Positions 17,589 to 27,221 of a stretch of 64,000 bases of DNA are shown here, piece by piece. Location: contig NZ_KB907547.1 of NCBI RefSeq assembly GCF_000382125.1, forward strand, positions 248,001 to 312,000, given 5' to 3'. A model generated the notes under the pieces. That model saw only the letters and a program-made list of their open reading frames with translations. It was not told the origin of the DNA and ran no database searches. This DNA comes from Eudoraea adriatica DSM 19308. GTDB lineage: Bacteria; Bacteroidota; Bacteroidia; Flavobacteriales; Flavobacteriaceae. Made by a program: the position numbers and the translations under genes. How positions within the stretch are numbered: position 1 is the first letter of the stretch; each line of letters starts with the position of its first letter.

Positions 17589-20500
17589 ATGAAGATTACG
17601 CTACTAAAGAGCTTTTTATTGGTTGGGGCTATTCTAAGCTTCGGACTTGCAAAAGCGCAAGAAGTATCAGGTACAGTTTCTGATGCAAATGGTCCTTTAC
17701 CAGGGGCCAGTGTTGTTGTAAAAGGAACTACCAACGGTACACAAACAGACTTTGATGGTAACTACACGATAAATAATGTAGACAGCGATGCTACATTGGT
17801 TATTAGTTATATCGGTTACAGTACTCAGGAAGTCGCCATTAATGGAAGAACTACTGTTAATGTAGTTTTAGAAGAGGATGCGCAAGCTTTGGATGAAGTA
17901 GTTATCATAGGATATGGTACAACTACGGTTAAAGATGCAACAGGTGCGGTCTCCGCAATTAATTCTGAAGACTTCAATTCGGGTATTATTGCATCTCCTG
18001 AGCAATTGATTCAGGGTAAAACCGCAGGGGTTCAGATTACTCAGGCCAGTGGGGAACCAGGTGCAGGAGTAAACATCAGGATAAGGGGTGCAAATTCTAT
18101 CCGTTCCAACAATAGCCCGCTATTTGTTGTGGATGGTGTTCCTTTATCATCTGAATCTACTACGCCCGGTGGTGGTGACATAGCTGAAGGTGCACTTGCT
18201 TCAAGAAACCCGTTAAACTTTATAAACCCATCTGATATTGAAAGTATCTCTATCTTAAAGGATGCCTCTGCAACAGCCATTTATGGGTCCAGGGGGGCAA
18301 ACGGGGTAGTAATCGTAACCACTAAAAGTGGTAAAACTGCCTCAGGTGGTGTTTGGGAAATAGATCAAACCATTAGTTTTTCAACGCCCAGAGAGAATTT
18401 TGACCTTCTGGATGCACCAACATTTCTTGAGCAGACCGCGGCATTTCGTGGTGAGCAGAGCGCAAACGATATTGATGAAGGCTTTAATACAGACTGGCAG
18501 AAAGTAGTTTTAAGAACTGTAGCTTCTCCTGTTACCAATTTATCCTATTCCAATAATTATGGCAGTGGTAATGTAAGGGGAACTTTTTCTTATGGAAAAC
18601 AGTTTGGAGTTCTCGAAGGTTCTTCTCAGGAAAGAATAACAGGAAGAGTAAATGTGAATCAGCGCTTTCTGGATGACAGGCTAAAATTTGATTTACAAGC
18701 CTCACTTGCCCGTGTTAATGATTTGGCTCCTCAAATTAGTGGTGGTTCCGGTGCCAGTGGTAACTTAATTGGAGCCACATATTCCGCAAATCCGACATGG
18801 CCGAACAACCCATCGTTTTTTATTCCGGGCAACCTCTTAAACCCAGCGAACTTTTTGGCTTACTACCGCCAAAAAACCAATACAGACAGGTTCCTGGTAA
18901 ACTTTGCGACTTCTTATGATATTATCGATGCTGATGATAATGAATTGAGGGCTAAAATAGCTTTGGGTTATGATGATTCTGATGCTACAGCTAGCGCAAC
19001 TATTTCACCTTTAGTAAATAATCTGAACAGGGTGAGTGGTCAGGGACAGGCCTCATTCAATGAATTGCGGGCAACAAGTAAATTACTTGAGGCTACGCTT
19101 AATTGGCAAAGAGATTGGGAGAACGTTTCTTTAGATGCAATTATTGGTTTTACCTATCAGGATTTTCAAAGACAAGGATTCAATTCTCAGGGTTGGGGTA
19201 CGCCGGAAGTTAACCTGGACCAGATGGGCAGAAACCTGAGACAAGACATAAATAATGCAGCCAGTACCATTGAAGGCCCATACCAGCAATTTGGTTATGA
19301 TTCTAACGGTACTTTTGTAAACTCCCTAAACCCATTCAATGATAGCGGAGTGCTCCCTACTGTTCAGGGCAGGCAATATAACTCTGTCTGGGTAAACAAC
19401 TTCAACAACACCGATGAATTACAATCGTATTTTGCAAGGGCAAATGTAAGCCTCCATAACAAATACTTGTTTACTGCTACCTTTAGAGCGGATGGTTCAT
19501 CCAAATTTTCTCCGGACAACCAATATGGTTATTTCCCATCAGGTGCCTTTGCATGGAAGGTTAATGAAGAAGAGTTCATTGGCCCTGCTTTTTCTACATT
19601 AAAACTAAGGTTAAGTGCCGGTATTACTGGTAACCAGGATGGATTATCCTATGGCCAGTTCATAAAAAGACAGCGTTTTGCGGATCCAAACATTGAAGAT
19701 AATGGTAATATAAACAGGCCAGGACTTGAAACGGTTGCGGTGCAAAATCCTGATTTAAAGTGGGAAGAGACAACGGATTTCAATGTTGGTATTGATTTTG
19801 GTTTCGGCCTCGATCGCTTAACTGGCTCACTAGACTTCTACAAAAAGGAGACTAAAGATCTCTTGTTCAGACAATCGGCTGCTGCACCGGCTTTTGATCC
19901 TTTTGTATTTAAGAATCTTGAAAATGGTAAATTAGTCAACCAGGGGGTAGAATTGGCGGTTGCCTATGATTTTATTCAAAATGATAAAATGACCTTCTCA
20001 GGAGCATTTAATATCTCCTATAACGACAACAAGGTTAAAGGACTGGAAGGTACAACTGCAGATTTCGGAGAAATTAATGGACCGGGTCTTACCGGAGCTT
20101 TCGCGCAACGTCTTGGTGAAGGAATATCTATTTTCTCCTACTATATGGCAACATATTCGGAGGATGCCAATGGTAACCCTAACTTCAGTGCTGACGATAA
20201 AGATTTTGTCGGTGAAGATGCGGTACCTGATGTTCTTTCCGGACTTACCCTTAACCTAAATGCAGGCAATTGGGATGCCAATATCTTCTTTGCAGGACAG
20301 TTTGGTTTCTCGGTTTATAACAACACAAGAAATGCCTTCTTAAACAGGCCTACCTTCTTAACTTCCAGAAATACAGATCCCGAAGGATTAGCGCTTGTAT
20401 CGCAAGAAGTATCTACTCTATATTTGGAGAAAGGAGATTTTGTGCGCTTACAAAACGCAACGGTTGGCTATAATGTGCCTCTTAAGGATGGAACGTTTAA

Positions 20501-20681
20501 GAATTTGAGATTCTCTTTAACAGGACAGAATTTATTACTGTTTACTGGCTATAGCGGTCTGGACCCTGAAGTTTCGGCCAACACGGGCGATTTTGGTACT
20601 GGTATCCCAAGTCAGGGAATAGATTATACCACATTCCCAAGACCACTTACAGTGACCTTAGGTATAAATGCTAAATTTTAA
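17589..20681 (+). CDS. SusC/RagA-family TonB-linked outer-membrane transporter
   Basis: The 1030-residue protein has a signal peptide (to AKAQ, residue 24) and a carboxypeptidase-regulatory-like domain (about 25-100, VSGTVSDANGPLPGASVVVKG). A TonB box region follows, then a plug domain (about 115-235) with the SusC signature IRIRGANSIRSNNSPLFVVDG, and a 22-strand barrel ending in LGINAKF. It imports oligosaccharides across the outer membrane with its SusD partner encoded 17 bases downstream. The substrate is uncertain: the gene lies between maltodextrin and xylose genes. Divergence from the maltose-operon LacI favours alpha-glucans; the shared strand with xylBA favours xylo-oligosaccharides. 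Confidence 0.95.
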   Translation: MKITLLKSFLLVGAILSFGLAKAQEVSGTVSDANGPLPGASVVVKGTTNGTQTDFDGNYTINNVDSDATLVISYIGYSTQEVAINGRTTVNVVLEEDAQALDEVVIIGYGTTTVKDATGAVSAINSEDFNSGIIASPEQLIQGKTAGVQITQASGEPGAGVNIRIRGANSIRSNNSPLFVVDGVPLSSESTTPGGGDIAEGALASRNPLNFINPSDIESISILKDASATAIYGSRGANGVVIVTTKSGKTASGGVWEIDQTISFSTPRENFDLLDAPTFLEQTAAFRGEQSANDIDEGFNTDWQKVVLRTVASPVTNLSYSNNYGSGNVRGTFSYGKQFGVLEGSSQERITGRVNVNQRFLDDRLKFDLQASLARVNDLAPQISGGSGASGNLIGATYSANPTWPNNPSFFIPGNLLNPANFLAYYRQKTNTDRFLVNFATSYDIIDADDNELRAKIALGYDDSDATASATISPLVNNLNRVSGQGQASFNELRATSKLLEATLNWQRDWENVSLDAIIGFTYQDFQRQGFNSQGWGTPEVNLDQMGRNLRQDINNAASTIEGPYQQFGYDSNGTFVNSLNPFNDSGVLPTVQGRQYNSVWVNNFNNTDELQSYFARANVSLHNKYLFTATFRADGSSKFSPDNQYGYFPSGAFAWKVNEEEFIGPAFSTLKLRLSAGITGNQDGLSYGQFIKRQRFADPNIEDNGNINRPGLETVAVQNPDLKWEETTDFNVGIDFGFGLDRLTGSLDFYKKETKDLLFRQSAAAPAFDPFVFKNLENGKLVNQGVELAVAYDFIQNDKMTFSGAFNISYNDNKVKGLEGTTADFGEINGPGLTGAFAQRLGEGISIFSYYMATYSEDANGNPNFSADDKDFVGEDAVPDVLSGLTLNLNAGNWDANIFFAGQFGFSVYNNTRNAFLNRPTFLTSRNTDPEGLALVSQEVSTLYLEKGDFVRLQNATVGYNVPLKDGTFKNLRFSLTGQNLLLFTGYSGLDPEVSANTGDFGTGIPSQGIDYTTFPRPLTVTLGINAKF

Positions 20682-20698
20682 TTTAAAAAAAAACTGCA

Positions 20699-22324
20699 AT
20701 GATTAATTATTTAAAAACACGATCAAAAATTTTGATGTTTTCGTTACCGGCATTGGCACTGTTTTTCTCATGTACCGATCTGGAAATCGAACCGACGGAT
20801 TCGTTGCTTGCCACTAATTTTGAGGGCATTGCAACTGCAGAAGAAGCAGCTAGCCAGGTATCCGCAATGTATAATTCCATTAACACATTCATTGGCGACC
20901 AGGCTAACCTGTATGCGCTGAGTGAGGTTACCACGGATGAAATGTTGGTTCCTACAAGAGGTTCTGACTGGGGGGATAATGGTATATGGAGACAATTGCA
21001 CCAGCATTCATGGACACCGGATCATCAGTATATTACTACTGTTTGGAATCAATGGAATGAGCTTCAGCTCGTAGCAAGTGAAGTATTAGACCCCAGGTCT
21101 GCATCTTCACCAGATTCAAGGGCAGCCGCATCTTTCTTCAGGGCTTTGGCAGTATATGTTATTTTAGATAATTTTGGCCAGGTCCCAATCAGGGACACTG
21201 AAGCTCCACCATTGGCAGATCCTGAGGTTCTGACCGGTGAAGATGCTATAGCCTTTATAGTTTCCGATTTAAATGATGCTATTGCAGGACTTCCTGCATT
21301 AGGACCTTCAGGTGCAGAAAACGTAAATGTTTCTCAAGCCGCAGCCAGGTATTTATTGGCTAAAACACATTTGAACAGACATATTTTGAATGGTACCAGA
21401 ACCGTTGATCCTGCAGACATGACAATAGTAATATCCTTGGTAGATGAAATTGAAGCCGATGGCTACGCATTGGAAGAGGGATTCTTTGATATCTTCAGGG
21501 ATACTCCGGATAATGAAACCATATGGTGGATCAATACTAGTGTTGGTAACCGGATTTGGAATGGTTTGCACTATAACCTGGTTACACCAGAGCAATCTGG
21601 TGGTTGGAATGGTTTTGCTACCTTATCTGAGTTCTACGATCTTTTTGAAGGTCCTGAAAGTAATGTAGAAGGTGGAGGACAGGAAGAAAGAAGAGGTGCT
21701 GTACCCCTTCAAGGTTTGCCTGCCGGCACAGATGGCACCGTTGATGATGATGGTGATGGTATTGCAGACGGAACACATATTGGATTTGGTTTCCTTAAAG
21801 GGCAGCAATATGGACCAACCGGCACTGCTCTTAAAGAGAGAGGTGGCGATCCTTTGGATTTTACCAGAGAATTTGTGAGTTCGGTTGATGGCCAGCCAAG
21901 CCTTTTGGATAATAATGAAATAACTGGTATCAGGGTACTTAAGTACAATCCCCGATATGGTGCAACTACTACACATGAAATCTTTTTCAGATATTCAGAT
22001 GCGCATTTAATGAGAGCAGAAGCTATTCAAAGAGGCGGTAGCGGTGGTGCCAAAACAGCCTTGGCCTATGTTAACGATCTACGTAGTTTACGTGGCGCCA
22101 CGACATTAGGAAGTTTATCAGATCAAGACTTAATTGATGAAAGAGGCAGAGAACTATACATAGAGTTTTGGAGACGTAGTGATTTAATCAGATTTGGACA
22201 ATATACACGGGATTGGGAATTTAAAGACCCTGCCGCTGTTGGGAATTCAGATCGTGAATTATTCCCTATTCCTGCTACGCAGATTATTCTTAACCCCAAT
22301 CTGGTTCAGAACCCGGGATACTAA
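20699..22324 (+). CDS. SusD/RagB-family nutrient-binding outer-membrane lipoprotein
   Basis: The 541-residue lipoprotein has lipobox LFFSC (Cys25). It has the SusD N-terminal helix-rich TPR region (RAAASFFRALAVYVILDNFGQVPI) and the C-terminal signature ELYIEFWRRSDLIRFGQYT. It ends with FPIPATQIILNPNLVQNPGY, a standard SusD terminus. It caps the SusC barrel and captures glycan at the cell surface. An insert near residues 345-357 contains DDDGDGIADG, a Ca-binding-type loop. The gene follows susC closely and is terminated by a strong hairpin. The sugar bound cannot be assigned from sequence alone. Confidence 0.95.
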   Translation: MINYLKTRSKILMFSLPALALFFSCTDLEIEPTDSLLATNFEGIATAEEAASQVSAMYNSINTFIGDQANLYALSEVTTDEMLVPTRGSDWGDNGIWRQLHQHSWTPDHQYITTVWNQWNELQLVASEVLDPRSASSPDSRAAASFFRALAVYVILDNFGQVPIRDTEAPPLADPEVLTGEDAIAFIVSDLNDAIAGLPALGPSGAENVNVSQAAARYLLAKTHLNRHILNGTRTVDPADMTIVISLVDEIEADGYALEEGFFDIFRDTPDNETIWWINTSVGNRIWNGLHYNLVTPEQSGGWNGFATLSEFYDLFEGPESNVEGGGQEERRGAVPLQGLPAGTDGTVDDDGDGIADGTHIGFGFLKGQQYGPTGTALKERGGDPLDFTREFVSSVDGQPSLLDNNEITGIRVLKYNPRYGATTTHEIFFRYSDAHLMRAEAIQRGGSGGAKTALAYVNDLRSLRGATTLGSLSDQDLIDERGRELYIEFWRRSDLIRFGQYTRDWEFKDPAAVGNSDRELFPIPATQIILNPNLVQNPGY

Positions 22325-22349
22325 GAAGTTTTTTTAAGTTTATTTTTTT

Positions 22350-22380
22350 AATCCCTGATCATAGAGATCAGGGATTTTTT
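22350..22380 (+). terminator. Rho-independent terminator after susD
   Basis: ATCCCTGATC (22351-22360) pairs perfectly with GATCAGGGAT (22366-22375) across a five-base loop and is extended by an A-T pair. A run of six T follows. It separates the susCD transcript from xylB, whose start is 67 bases further on. Confidence 0.88.
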
Positions 22381-22446
22381 GTTTTTGTTTGCTTGGCATA
22401 TCCCCATAAAAACAATATCTTAAGGCGTTAAAAATCAATCCCAAAT

Positions 22447-23931
22447 ATGTACACTTTAGGCTATGACCTTGGAAGTTCTTCGATAAAAGTAGCCTTAGTA
22501 GAGATAGCCTCAGGTAAAAGTCTGTCTGTATTAAGCGAGCCTAAAAAGGAAATGAGTATGCTATCCCTTAAAAAAGGATGGGCAGAACAGGATCCTGATA
22601 ATTGGTGGGTACACCTGTGCAATGCTACAAAGGAAATACTAAAAGAAACAAAAGTAGATCCGGGTAAAATAACTGGAGTTGGCATTTCCTACCAAATGCA
22701 TGGCCTGGTTTTGGTTGACAAGAAAGGGATTCCCTTAAGAAAATCCATCATATGGTGTGATGGCAGAGCTGTGGCTATTGGCAATAAAGCTTTTGACGAT
22801 CTGGGGCATAATACATGTTCCGAAAAACTTTTGAATTCCCCGGCAAACTTTACGGCCTCCAAATTAAAATGGGTTAAGGAAAATGAACCCGATCTCTACA
22901 ATAGCAGTTTTAAGGCCATGCTACCCGGCGATTATATTGCCTATAAGCTTAGTGGTAAAATGAATACTACCGTATCCGGACTTTCGGAAGGTATATTTTG
23001 GGATTTTGCAGAGGATAAAATTGCACGTTGGTTATTAGACTATTACGGCCTGGATGAAAAGCTTATCCCAGAAATTGTAGATACGTTTTCAGACCAGGGT
23101 CACGTATCGGCAGAGGGCGCCATGGAAACCGGTTTAACCGAAGGCACTCCAATTCTTTACCGTGCCGGCGACCAGCCCAACAATGCGCTATCACTTAATG
23201 TATTCAATCCTGGTGAAGTAGCCGCAACCGGTGGCACATCTGGGGTTATCTATGCAATTACGGATAATCTGTCTGTTCGGGAAAGTTCGCGTGTTAATAA
23301 TTTTGCGCATGTCAATTACTCATCGGGCAATATGCGCATAGGCAAATTGCTTTGTGTAAATGGGGCTGGGATAATGTACAGGTGGCTTTTAAACAATTTA
23401 GATATTTCTTCCTACCACGAAATGAATGAGTTAGCCAAAAAAGTTCCGATTGGTTCTGAAGGAGTTGTTATTTTACCTTTTGGAAATGGCCCGGAGCGCA
23501 TGCTGGATAACAAGGATTTAGGAGCGCAATTAGAAAATATAAACCTAAATATTCATAGCAGCTCACACCTTTGCAGGGCTGCATTGGAGGGGATTGCCTT
23601 CTCCTTTGTCTATGGAATGGAAATACTTAAGGCAGATGGCATTAAGGCCAATGTTATCAGGGCAGGGAATGATAATTTATTCAGGTCTCCAATTTTTTCA
23701 AACACTATAGCCAGCTTAATAGATCAGGAAATTGAAATTTACAATACCACAGGTGCTATTGGTGCAGCTCGTGCCTGTCAGCTGCATGATGGAAATTATG
23801 CGGCTTTCGGGAAACAAATTATGGATAATGACTATATTATGAGCTATAAACCCTCATCAGCAAATAAAGAGTATAAGATGGCATATGAAATCTGGAAAAA
23901 CAAACTGGAAATAACATTAAAAAACAACTAA
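22447..23931 (+). CDS. xylB: Xylulokinase
   Basis: The 494-residue FGGY kinase has the N-terminal phosphate loop [26 protein letters not shown], and the XylB-like [16 protein letters not shown] substrate segment. It also has [13 protein letters not shown] and GGTSGVIYA for ATP binding, and a C-terminal [20 protein letters not shown]. It phosphorylates D-xylulose to xylulose 5-phosphate for the pentose phosphate pathway. The xylose isomerase start lies one base after its stop, so the pair is a tight operon and the assignment among FGGY kinases is secure. Confidence 0.95.
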   Translation: MYTLGYDLGSSSIKVALVEIASGKSLSVLSEPKKEMSMLSLKKGWAEQDPDNWWVHLCNATKEILKETKVDPGKITGVGISYQMHGLVLVDKKGIPLRKSIIWCDGRAVAIGNKAFDDLGHNTCSEKLLNSPANFTASKLKWVKENEPDLYNSSFKAMLPGDYIAYKLSGKMNTTVSGLSEGIFWDFAEDKIARWLLDYYGLDEKLIPEIVDTFSDQGHVSAEGAMETGLTEGTPILYRAGDQPNNALSLNVFNPGEVAATGGTSGVIYAITDNLSVRESSRVNNFAHVNYSSGNMRIGKLLCVNGAGIMYRWLLNNLDISSYHEMNELAKKVPIGSEGVVILPFGNGPERMLDNKDLGAQLENINLNIHSSSHLCRAALEGIAFSFVYGMEILKADGIKANVIRAGNDNLFRSPIFSNTIASLIDQEIEIYNTTGAIGAARACQLHDGNYAAFGKQIMDNDYIMSYKPSSANKEYKMAYEIWKNKLEITLKNN

Positions 23932-23932
23932 T

Positions 23933-25258
23933 ATGGCACTAATAGGAAACACAGAATTTTATAAGGGAATAGGTGAAATACCTTTTGAAGGCAAAGAATC
24001 TGATAATCCCCTGGCATTTAAATACTACAATCCGGAACAAGTGGTTGCAGGCAAAACAATGCGGGACCATCTAAGATTTGCAGTGGCCTACTGGCATACA
24101 TTTTGTGGTGTAGGAGCTGATCCTTTCGGACCCGGAACCCAAAATTTTCCATGGGATAATTTTAGCGATCCTTTAGATGCCGCAAAAGCAAAGGCGGATG
24201 CCGCCTTTGAATTTATTACAAAAATGGGGTTTGACTATTTCTGCTTTCATGATTTTGACCTGGTAAGGGAAGGAAGTACATTTTCGGAATCCGAAAAGAG
24301 GCTCTCGTCTATAGTCGATTATATTAAAGAGAAAAAAGCAGCATCCGGAGTAAAACTTTTATGGGGTACTGCGAACTGTTTTTCACATCCGAGATATATG
24401 AACGGCGCCGCTACCAATCCGGATTTTAATGTACTGGCCAGAGCAGGTGGCCAGATAAAACTGGCTCTTGATGCCACAATGGCCCTGGATGGAGAAAATT
24501 ATGTTTTTTGGGGAGGCCGGGAGGGCTATATGTCTTTATTAAATACAGACATGAAACGCGAATTGGACCATATGGGCCGTTTTTTGGCAACAGCGAGGGA
24601 TTATGCAAGAAAACAAGGTTTTAAAGGGACTTTCTTTATAGAACCGAAACCTATGGAACCTATGAAACATCAATATGACTTTGACGCTGCGACGGTAGTG
24701 GGCTTTTTGCACCAGTACGGTTTACAAGATGATTTTAAACTGAATCTTGAAGTGAATCATGCCACCCTGGCAAGTCACACCATGCAGCACGAAATGGAAG
24801 TTGCCGCAGCCCATGGAATGCTTGGAAGTATCGATGCAAACCGGGGTGATTATCAGAATGGCTGGGATACAGATCAATTTCCAAATAATATTACAGAAGT
24901 CACGGAAGCCATGCTCACATTTCTAAAGGCAGGAGGTTTGCAGGGGGGCGGTATTAATTTTGATGCCAAAATAAGGCGAAATTCCACAGATCTGGACGAT
25001 GTCTTTCACGCCCATATTGGCGGTGCAGATACTTTTGCCAGGGCTTTACTCATTGCGGACAAGATTATAACTTCTTCACCCTATAATGAGCTTAGGGAAA
25101 AACGATATCAGTCCTTTGATTCGGGTAAAGGAAAGGAATATGAACTGGGTAAATTAGACATGACTGATCTTTATGAAATTGCCAAATCAAATGGTGAATT
25201 GGAATTACAAAGCGGCAAGCAGGAATTGTTTGAAAATATTGTTAACCAATACATTTAA
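23933..25258 (+). CDS. xylA: Xylose isomerase
   Basis: The 441-residue TIM-barrel enzyme matches class II xylose isomerases in length and motifs. These are [19 protein letters not shown], the catalytic-His region [11 protein letters not shown], metal-site [32 protein letters not shown], and [19 protein letters not shown]. It interconverts D-xylose and D-xylulose in the cytoplasm with divalent metal ions. It is coupled to xylB and followed by a symporter that can bring in the sugar. Confidence 0.97.
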   Translation: MALIGNTEFYKGIGEIPFEGKESDNPLAFKYYNPEQVVAGKTMRDHLRFAVAYWHTFCGVGADPFGPGTQNFPWDNFSDPLDAAKAKADAAFEFITKMGFDYFCFHDFDLVREGSTFSESEKRLSSIVDYIKEKKAASGVKLLWGTANCFSHPRYMNGAATNPDFNVLARAGGQIKLALDATMALDGENYVFWGGREGYMSLLNTDMKRELDHMGRFLATARDYARKQGFKGTFFIEPKPMEPMKHQYDFDAATVVGFLHQYGLQDDFKLNLEVNHATLASHTMQHEMEVAAAHGMLGSIDANRGDYQNGWDTDQFPNNITEVTEAMLTFLKAGGLQGGGINFDAKIRRNSTDLDDVFHAHIGGADTFARALLIADKIITSSPYNELREKRYQSFDSGKGKEYELGKLDMTDLYEIAKSNGELELQSGKQELFENIVNQYI

Positions 25259-25280
25259 TATTAAGGTTAGAACCTAATAT
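25258..25280. repeat. Small hairpin after xylA
   Basis: An inverted repeat with one bulged base overlaps the end of xylA (ATATTAAGGTT pairing with AACCTAATAT). It has no clear T-run, so it is more likely an RNA-processing or stability element in the 110-base gap before the symporter gene than a terminator. Confidence 0.3.
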
Positions 25281-25368
25281 ATTTCAAGGCTATTTTTTAA
25301 TTAAAGAAGAATTTTGCCTAAATTGAGCAATTAGCATATTATAATACTAACAACCAACCAAACAAACT

Positions 25369-27021
25369 ATGACATCATCTTTCGGATTTTGGGATTATTT
25401 TATTTTTGTGGCATATGCCTTCCTGATTTTAGGGGTAGGCCTATGGGTATCCAGAGATAAAAAAGGACATCAGAAGAATGCAGAAGATTATTTCCTGGCC
25501 AGTAAATCTTTGCCCTGGTGGGCAATAGGGGCCTCCCTGATTGCTGCCAATATTTCAGCAGAACAGTTTATTGGAATGTCCGGATCAGGATTTGCTGTGG
25601 GCCTTGCAATTGCCTCTTATGAATGGATGGCGGCAATAACATTGCTGATTGTTGGTAAATTTTTCCTTCCAATTTTTATAGATAAAGGTCTGTATACGAT
25701 CCCGGAGTTTGTTGAGCAACGATATTCCACAACTCTAAAAACTATTTTAGCCGTATTCTGGATCGCACTTTACGTTTTTGTAAATTTAGCTTCTGTTTTG
25801 TATTTAGGTTCACTCGCATTGGAAACAATAATGGGAATTCCAATGGTTTACGGGGTAATTGGGTTGTCATTGTTCGCGGCGGCATATTCACTTTATGGAG
25901 GCCTTTCTGCCGTTGCTTGGACAGATGTGATCCAGGTTATCTTCCTGGTTTTCGGAGGTTTAATTACATCGTATTTAGCACTAAATACAGTCTCAGACGG
26001 GCAGGGAGTTCTGGAAGGTCTTAAAGTAGTTTACGAAAGTGTACCTGAAAAATTTGTCATGATTCTGGATAAATCCAATCCGGAATATGCTAATCTGCCA
26101 GGACTGGGAGTATTAGTTGGTGGTTTGTGGGTAGCCAACTTATATTATTGGGGATTTAACCAATATATTATTCAAAGAACCTTAGCTGCAAAGTCTTTGC
26201 GTGAATCACAAAAAGGTATCATTCTGGCTGCTTTCCTTAAAATAATTATTCCTGTAATCGTAGTTGTACCGGGAATTGCCGCCTATGTAATGGTTAATGA
26301 CGCTGAAATATTGAATCGGCTTGGTGATGCCGGACTTCAAAACTTACCTACCCTTGAACAGGCGGATAAGGCTTACCCATGGCTATTGCAATTTTTACCA
26401 ACCGGGCTTAAAGGGGTTGCTTTTGCTGCTTTGACAGCCGCTGTGGTGTCTTCCCTGGCCTCTATGTTAAATTCTACATCCACCATTTTTACGATGGATA
26501 TTTACAAACAATACATAAACAAAAACGCTACAGACAAAAAAACGGTGAATGTTGGTCGTATTTCAGCAGCCGTAGCACTTGGCATTGCTTGTGTCATGGC
26601 ACCATTGCTGGGAGGGATAGATCAGGCATTCCAGTTTATTCAGGAATGGACAGGACTCGTAAGTCCCGGTATTCTGGCTGTGTTTATGCTGGGCTTATTC
26701 TGGAAGAAAACTACCAATAGGGCTGCCATTGTTGGGGCATTGGTGTCTATCCCAATAGCGTTCTATTTCAAAGTGGCCCCAAGTGGCTGGTCTGATAGTG
26801 CAATTTTTGCTGATGTCCCTTTCCTGGATCAGATGGGATACACAACACTACTTACAATGCTTGTTATAGTTTTGGTTAGCCTTAATCAAAATAAAGGCAA
26901 GGATGATCCTAAAGGCATCCCGCTTACAAAAGGTTTGTTCAATACCAGCGCTAAATTCAATATCGGGGCGTTTGCAGCAATGATTATTATTGCTACGATT
27001 TATGCATTATTCTGGAATTAA
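25369..27021 (+). CDS. Sodium/solute symporter (SSS family), probable xylose transporter
   Basis: The 550-residue inner-membrane protein has about 13-14 hydrophobic helices and SSS-family landmarks. These are DYFLASKSLPWWAIGASLIAAN (residues 43-63), AEQFIGMSGSGFAVGLAIASYEW, YGGLSAVAWTDVIQ, the QYIIQRTLAAKS loop, and AALTAAVVSSLASMLNSTSTIFTMDIY. The Ser-rich helix matches Na+-binding helix 8 of sodium/sugar symporters. Placement behind xylBA makes xylose the best substrate guess. It could also serve other sugars, as no separate inner-membrane maltose transporter is seen here. The N-terminus MTSSFGFWDYFIFVAY lacks a signal peptide as expected. Confidence 0.9.
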   Translation: MTSSFGFWDYFIFVAYAFLILGVGLWVSRDKKGHQKNAEDYFLASKSLPWWAIGASLIAANISAEQFIGMSGSGFAVGLAIASYEWMAAITLLIVGKFFLPIFIDKGLYTIPEFVEQRYSTTLKTILAVFWIALYVFVNLASVLYLGSLALETIMGIPMVYGVIGLSLFAAAYSLYGGLSAVAWTDVIQVIFLVFGGLITSYLALNTVSDGQGVLEGLKVVYESVPEKFVMILDKSNPEYANLPGLGVLVGGLWVANLYYWGFNQYIIQRTLAAKSLRESQKGIILAAFLKIIIPVIVVVPGIAAYVMVNDAEILNRLGDAGLQNLPTLEQADKAYPWLLQFLPTGLKGVAFAALTAAVVSSLASMLNSTSTIFTMDIYKQYINKNATDKKTVNVGRISAAVALGIACVMAPLLGGIDQAFQFIQEWTGLVSPGILAVFMLGLFWKKTTNRAAIVGALVSIPIAFYFKVAPSGWSDSAIFADVPFLDQMGYTTLLTMLVIVLVSLNQNKGKDDPKGIPLTKGLFNTSAKFNIGAFAAMIIIATIYALFWN

Positions 27022-27048
27022 TTTCAGGTTTAATTATGATAAAATATG

Positions 27049-27078
27049 AAAAGAGTCGAATAACTTCGACTCTTTTTT
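27049..27078 (+). terminator. Rho-independent terminator of the xylose operon
   Basis: AAGAGTCGAA (27051-27060) and TTCGACTCTT (27065-27074) form a perfect 10-bp stem with a four-base TAAC loop, extended by further A-T pairs and followed by a T-run. It ends the xylBA-symporter transcript before the FG-GAP gene cluster. Confidence 0.9.
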
Positions 27079-27221
27079 ATAAACCTTAACCTCCATACTA
27101 AAATGAGACAGGAACTCAGGTTGCATATCAGCAATGTACTGTAAATTGGTTAAACATTAACTCGTATTACACTCCTGTTTCTGCCGTTTTCATTATCTTG
27201 CCAACCAATTTTGGAGCATAA

